Shown here in pieces: positions 61,386 through 64,000 of a DNA stretch of 64,000 nucleotides (within the stretch, counting starts at the first letter, position 1; the number at the start of each line of letters is the position of its first letter). Source of the stretch: Subtercola sp. PAMC28395 (lineage in GTDB: Bacteria > Actinomycetota > Actinomycetes > Actinomycetales > Microbacteriaceae). Both the position numbers and the translations under genes were made by a program. Below the pieces are notes generated by a model. It saw nothing but the letters and a program-made list of their open reading frames with translations. It did no database searches and was not told where the DNA came from. Location of the stretch: NCBI RefSeq assembly GCF_018889995.1, contig NZ_CP076547.1, forward strand, positions 1,798,001-1,862,000, written 5' to 3'.

Positions 61386-63011
61386 ATGCGAAACGAGATC
61401 GTCGCGATCATTGGCGTGATCGTCATCGTCGGGGTCTCGCTTCTGGCGCCGAAGCTGCGCATCGCTGCCCCGATCATCCTCGTGCTGATCGGGGTGGGTA
61501 TCTCGATCATTCCTGGTGTACAGCCCGTTCATGTGCCGTCTGCGCTCATCCTGACGGTCGTGCTTCCGCCGTTGCTCTACGCGTCTGCGATCAACCTTCC
61601 CCTCATCGACTTCCGCCGCAATATCGGGAGCATCACCGGGCTCTCCGTAGCCCTCGTGTTCGTGAGCGCATTCGGAACGGGGCTGCTGCTCTTCTCGCTC
61701 TTCCCTGAGCTGAGCCTTGCTTCTGCAATCGCCCTCGGCGCGGTGATCAGCCCGACCGACGCTGTGGCGGCGACATCGATCGGAAAGCGGCTCGGGCTGC
61801 CCCACCGGCTGAGCGCCGTGATCGAAGGCGAGAGCCTCGTCAACGATGCCTCAGCACTCGTTCTGCTGAGGTCAGCCGTTGCTGCAACGGCAGGAGCGGT
61901 GAGCCTGTGGCAGGTCGCTGGCAGCTTCGTCTACTCGGTCGTCGTGGCAGCTGTCGTCGGTGCGCTCGTCGGTGCAGTGACGATTCTGGTGCGCTCGAAA
62001 CTCTCCGACCCCGTCCTGACCACCGCGGTCTCGTTCGCCGTGCCGTTTCTTGCATACGTGCCAGCCGAATCGGTCGGTGCCTCCGGGGTGCTCAGTGTCG
62101 TCGCGGCCGGGCTCATGACCGGGCACTTCGGCGCCAAGTACTTCACCGCCCCCTCGCGCATCAGCGAACGGCTCACCTGGCGTACGCTGCAGTTCCTGCT
62201 CGAGAACGCGGTGTTCCTCATCATGGGGCTGCAGCTGAAAGACCTTGTGGAACAAGTCGTCGACAAACACCTGAGTGTCGAACAGGCGATCTATTTCGGG
62301 CTGTTGGCCACGGGGCTGCTGATCATCGTGCGGTTCGTCTTCGTGATGCCGCCGACCCTGATCAGCGCCTGGCGTCGCAAACGTCATCCGCCGCCCACGC
62401 GCCCGGGTGCCATGGCCGGTGACGTGCCGACCGGTGTGGCGGGCGGAGTCGTACTGTCGTGGAGTGGAATGCGCGGCGTGGTGACGCTTGCCGCGGCCCA
62501 GTCCCTGCCTGAAGACACGCCATACCGCCCCCAGTTGATCCTGATCGCCTTCACGGTGGCAATAGTGACCCTGATCGTGCAGGGGTCGACGTTGCCGTTC
62601 GTGATCAAGCTGTCGGGCATCCAGCGGGCGCGCGCAGCCGATGAGAAGGTGGAGTTCGCCTCGCTGGTGGATCGCCTGCAGGAGGCGGGGCGCGGGCTTC
62701 TCGAGAACCCGGAGCTCGTGCTGCCGGGAGGAGCCGTGCCCGACCTGGGTGTGGTCGAGCGTGTCAAGCGCGACGCCAAGTTGCGCAGCCAGTCGGCCTG
62801 GGAGGTCACGAGCCTGGCCGAGGACGAGACCAACCCTGCGCCGCACGAACAGTATCGTGAGTTGAGGCTCGAGGTGATCCGGGTCGAGCGCGAGACACTT
62901 CTCGACGAGCGCGACCGCGGTGAATTCAGCTCGCACACCCTCACTCGCGCCCACGAGATGCTCGACCTCGAGGAGTCTCGGCTGGTGCAGAGTGAGGGCC
63001 TCGGCGGGTAG
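61386..63011 (+). CDS. CPA1-family sodium/proton antiporter
   Basis: This 541-residue protein has about twelve helices of the Na_H_Exchanger fold: GAVISPTDAVAATSIGKRLG, GESLVNDASALVLLR with the ion-binding ND pair, and GMRGVVTLAAAQSLP. A cytoplasmic C-terminal tail of about 130 residues follows (LVDRLQEAGRGLL). It exchanges Na+ or K+ for protons. It starts at ATG. Confidence 0.93.
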   Translation: MRNEIVAIIGVIVIVGVSLLAPKLRIAAPIILVLIGVGISIIPGVQPVHVPSALILTVVLPPLLYASAINLPLIDFRRNIGSITGLSVALVFVSAFGTGLLLFSLFPELSLASAIALGAVISPTDAVAATSIGKRLGLPHRLSAVIEGESLVNDASALVLLRSAVAATAGAVSLWQVAGSFVYSVVVAAVVGALVGAVTILVRSKLSDPVLTTAVSFAVPFLAYVPAESVGASGVLSVVAAGLMTGHFGAKYFTAPSRISERLTWRTLQFLLENAVFLIMGLQLKDLVEQVVDKHLSVEQAIYFGLLATGLLIIVRFVFVMPPTLISAWRRKRHPPPTRPGAMAGDVPTGVAGGVVLSWSGMRGVVTLAAAQSLPEDTPYRPQLILIAFTVAIVTLIVQGSTLPFVIKLSGIQRARAADEKVEFASLVDRLQEAGRGLLENPELVLPGGAVPDLGVVERVKRDAKLRSQSAWEVTSLAEDETNPAPHEQYRELRLEVIRVERETLLDERDRGEFSSHTLTRAHEMLDLEESRLVQSEGLGG

Positions 63012-63060
63012 TACGAGCGCATCGCCGGGCAGTCCGAGTGCATCGCCGGGGAGTCCGGGA
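63005..63060. repeat. Two and a half tandem 21-bp repeats
   Basis: Units of about 21 bp, each carrying CGGG(T/C)AGT or CGGGGAGT and GCATCGC, begin at 63005, 63026 and 63047. They overlap the antiporter stop and fill the gap to the next gene. Confidence 0.6.
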
Positions 63061-63081
63061 GAGGCTCGTACAATTGACGTC

Positions 63082-63381
63082 ATGCCCCGCAGCAATCGCC
63101 CTCGACGCAATTCGGGGGCGGGCGACACGGGTGACGACGGATTCGAACGCATGATGACGGGTTGGCGAACCGTCGAACACCGCCGGAATGGCGACTGGAA
63201 CGTGCAGCCCATCTCGGCCAAGCAGGCCACGAAGCCGTACACCTGCCCCGGATGCTCGCTCACCGTCACGCCGGGAACGGCACACCTGGTTGCGTGGCGG
63301 GCCGACGGCGTGCTCGGCGACTCCAGCGATCTTGCTGCCCGCAGGCACTGGCACACCCACTGTTGGAGGATTGGTTCGTAG
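63082..63381 (+). CDS. Small zinc-ribbon-like protein
   Basis: This 99-residue protein is basic at the start (PRSNRPRRNSG) and has CPGCSLTVTPGTAHLVAW and RRHWHTHCW, giving a plausible Cys/His metal site. Homologues in Actinobacteria are sometimes labelled ATP/GTP-binding protein without evidence. It ends one base before the hydrolase gene that follows, so they are probably co-transcribed. Confidence 0.8.
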   Translation: MPRSNRPRRNSGAGDTGDDGFERMMTGWRTVEHRRNGDWNVQPISAKQATKPYTCPGCSLTVTPGTAHLVAWRADGVLGDSSDLAARRHWHTHCWRIGS

Positions 63382-64000
63382 ATGGCACCCGTGATCGATG
63401 TTCGAAGCAGCGTTGTGCTCCCCGCCATTCGGGAAGACATCGAACTGCACACCGAAGACGGTCTCACCCTGGTCGGTGAGCTGTCGCTGCCCCCGACAGG
63501 AGAACCGGTCGCAACGCTGGTGATGCTCCACCCCCTGCCGACGGCCGGTGGATTCATGGACTCGCACATCATCCGCAAGGCGGCAGGCAGGCTTCCGGCA
63601 CTCGCCCAGCTCGCCGTGCTGCGCTTCAACACCAGAGGGACCTCGTCTCCGCGCGGGACGAGTGACGGCACGTTCGGCCACGGTGACGACGAGCGCCTCG
63701 ACGTCGACGCGGCGATGCGGTTCGTAGGGGAGCGGGGGTTGCCGCACCCCTGGCTAGTCGGGTGGTCGTTCGGTACCGAACTCGCCCTGAAATACGGTCT
63801 GGGCCACGAGATCGAGGGCGCGATCCTCTTGTCGCCGCCGCTGCACCGCGCGACCACGGCGGAAGTCGCCGCGTGGGCCGGGACGGGCATCCCTCTTGTC
63901 GCTCTCATTCCGGAATTCGACGACTATCTGAAGGCTCCCGAGGCTCGGGAACGTTTTTCTTCTGTTCCCGAAGCCGACATCGTCGAGGTCGAAGGCGGAA
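63382..64000 (+). CDS. Alpha/beta hydrolase, 5' part
   Basis: The gene runs off the right edge after 206 codons. It shows MLHPLPTAGGFMDSHIIRKA, LRFNTRGTSSPRG and the nucleophile elbow GWSFGTELALKYG, with Ser in GxSxG. This fits the dienelactone-hydrolase-like or CocE-type small alpha/beta hydrolases of Actinobacteria. The ATG directly follows the TAG stop of the zinc-ribbon gene. Confidence 0.88.
   Translation, partial: MAPVIDVRSSVVLPAIREDIELHTEDGLTLVGELSLPPTGEPVATLVMLHPLPTAGGFMDSHIIRKAAGRLPALAQLAVLRFNTRGTSSPRGTSDGTFGHGDDERLDVDAAMRFVGERGLPHPWLVGWSFGTELALKYGLGHEIEGAILLSPPLHRATTAEVAAWAGTGIPLVALIPEFDDYLKAPEARERFSSVPEADIVEVEGG

Overview
The window is a high-GC chromosome segment from an actinobacterium, most likely of the family Microbacteriaceae. 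The evidence is the dense GC-rich coding with many GTG starts and 1- to 4-base stop/start overlaps, the gene orders smc-ftsY-ffh, rpsP-khpA-rimM...trmD...rplS-lepB-rnhB-DUF2469-yraN-yifB-dprA...xerC and rpsB-tsf-pyrH-frr-cdsA, a MoeZ-type adenylyltransferase-rhodanese, and a DivIVA-domain protein. I do not assign a genus.

Region 1 (1-7423) looks like purine or N-heterocycle oxidation. It holds the end of a PDR/VanB-type reductase, an 8-oxoguanine-deaminase-like amidohydrolase with altered metal-ligand positions, the XdhC maturation factor, a fused 2Fe-2S/molybdopterin subunit and its FAD subunit. Region 2 (7533-10302) has a Fic protein preceded by a regular 40-bp-period operator-like palindrome array, then glyQS. 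Region 3 (about 10480-17570) is an accessory island. It contains an IS256-family transposase remnant, a membrane-anchored protein of unknown function, a membrane-protein fragment, a two-gene operon of a ParB-like protein and a D12-class DNA adenine methylase, and an XRE-ImmA/IrrE plus PIN-domain module. The PIN gene is split by an intact 955-bp IS5-family element with a TTA target duplication.

Region 4 (17775-20884) is mesD-mesX (folate-independent methionine synthase and its DUF1852 partner) with a LysR regulator and matching T-N11-A dyads. Region 5 (20964-24479) is a probable sugar-related operon (epimerase-like, FCD regulator, UPF0303, aldo/keto reductase) plus a cupin. Region 6 (24569-30619) is a molybdenum-cofactor cluster (moaE, mog, moaC, moeA | moaA, moaD | moeZ) that can supply the region 1 dehydrogenase. 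Between moeZ and smc lies a 0.7-kb non-coding stretch with two copies of a 69-bp nested hairpin.

Region 7 (31342-64000) is largely core chromosome: smc, ftsY, ffh, an F420-type oxidoreductase, a GCS2 ligase, the S16 and L19 operon parts, signal peptidase, RNase HII, competence and recombination genes, xerC, a sugar transporter, translation factors, cdsA, a divIVA-domain gene and a cation/proton antiporter. Two local oddities stand out. Related 62-bp palindromic repeats occur twice in the same frame and phase inside the smc hinge coding region and once between convergent genes. A DUF559 nuclease-like gene is bracketed by 62-bp direct repeats between rimM and trmD. No rRNA, tRNA or CRISPR array was recognised.
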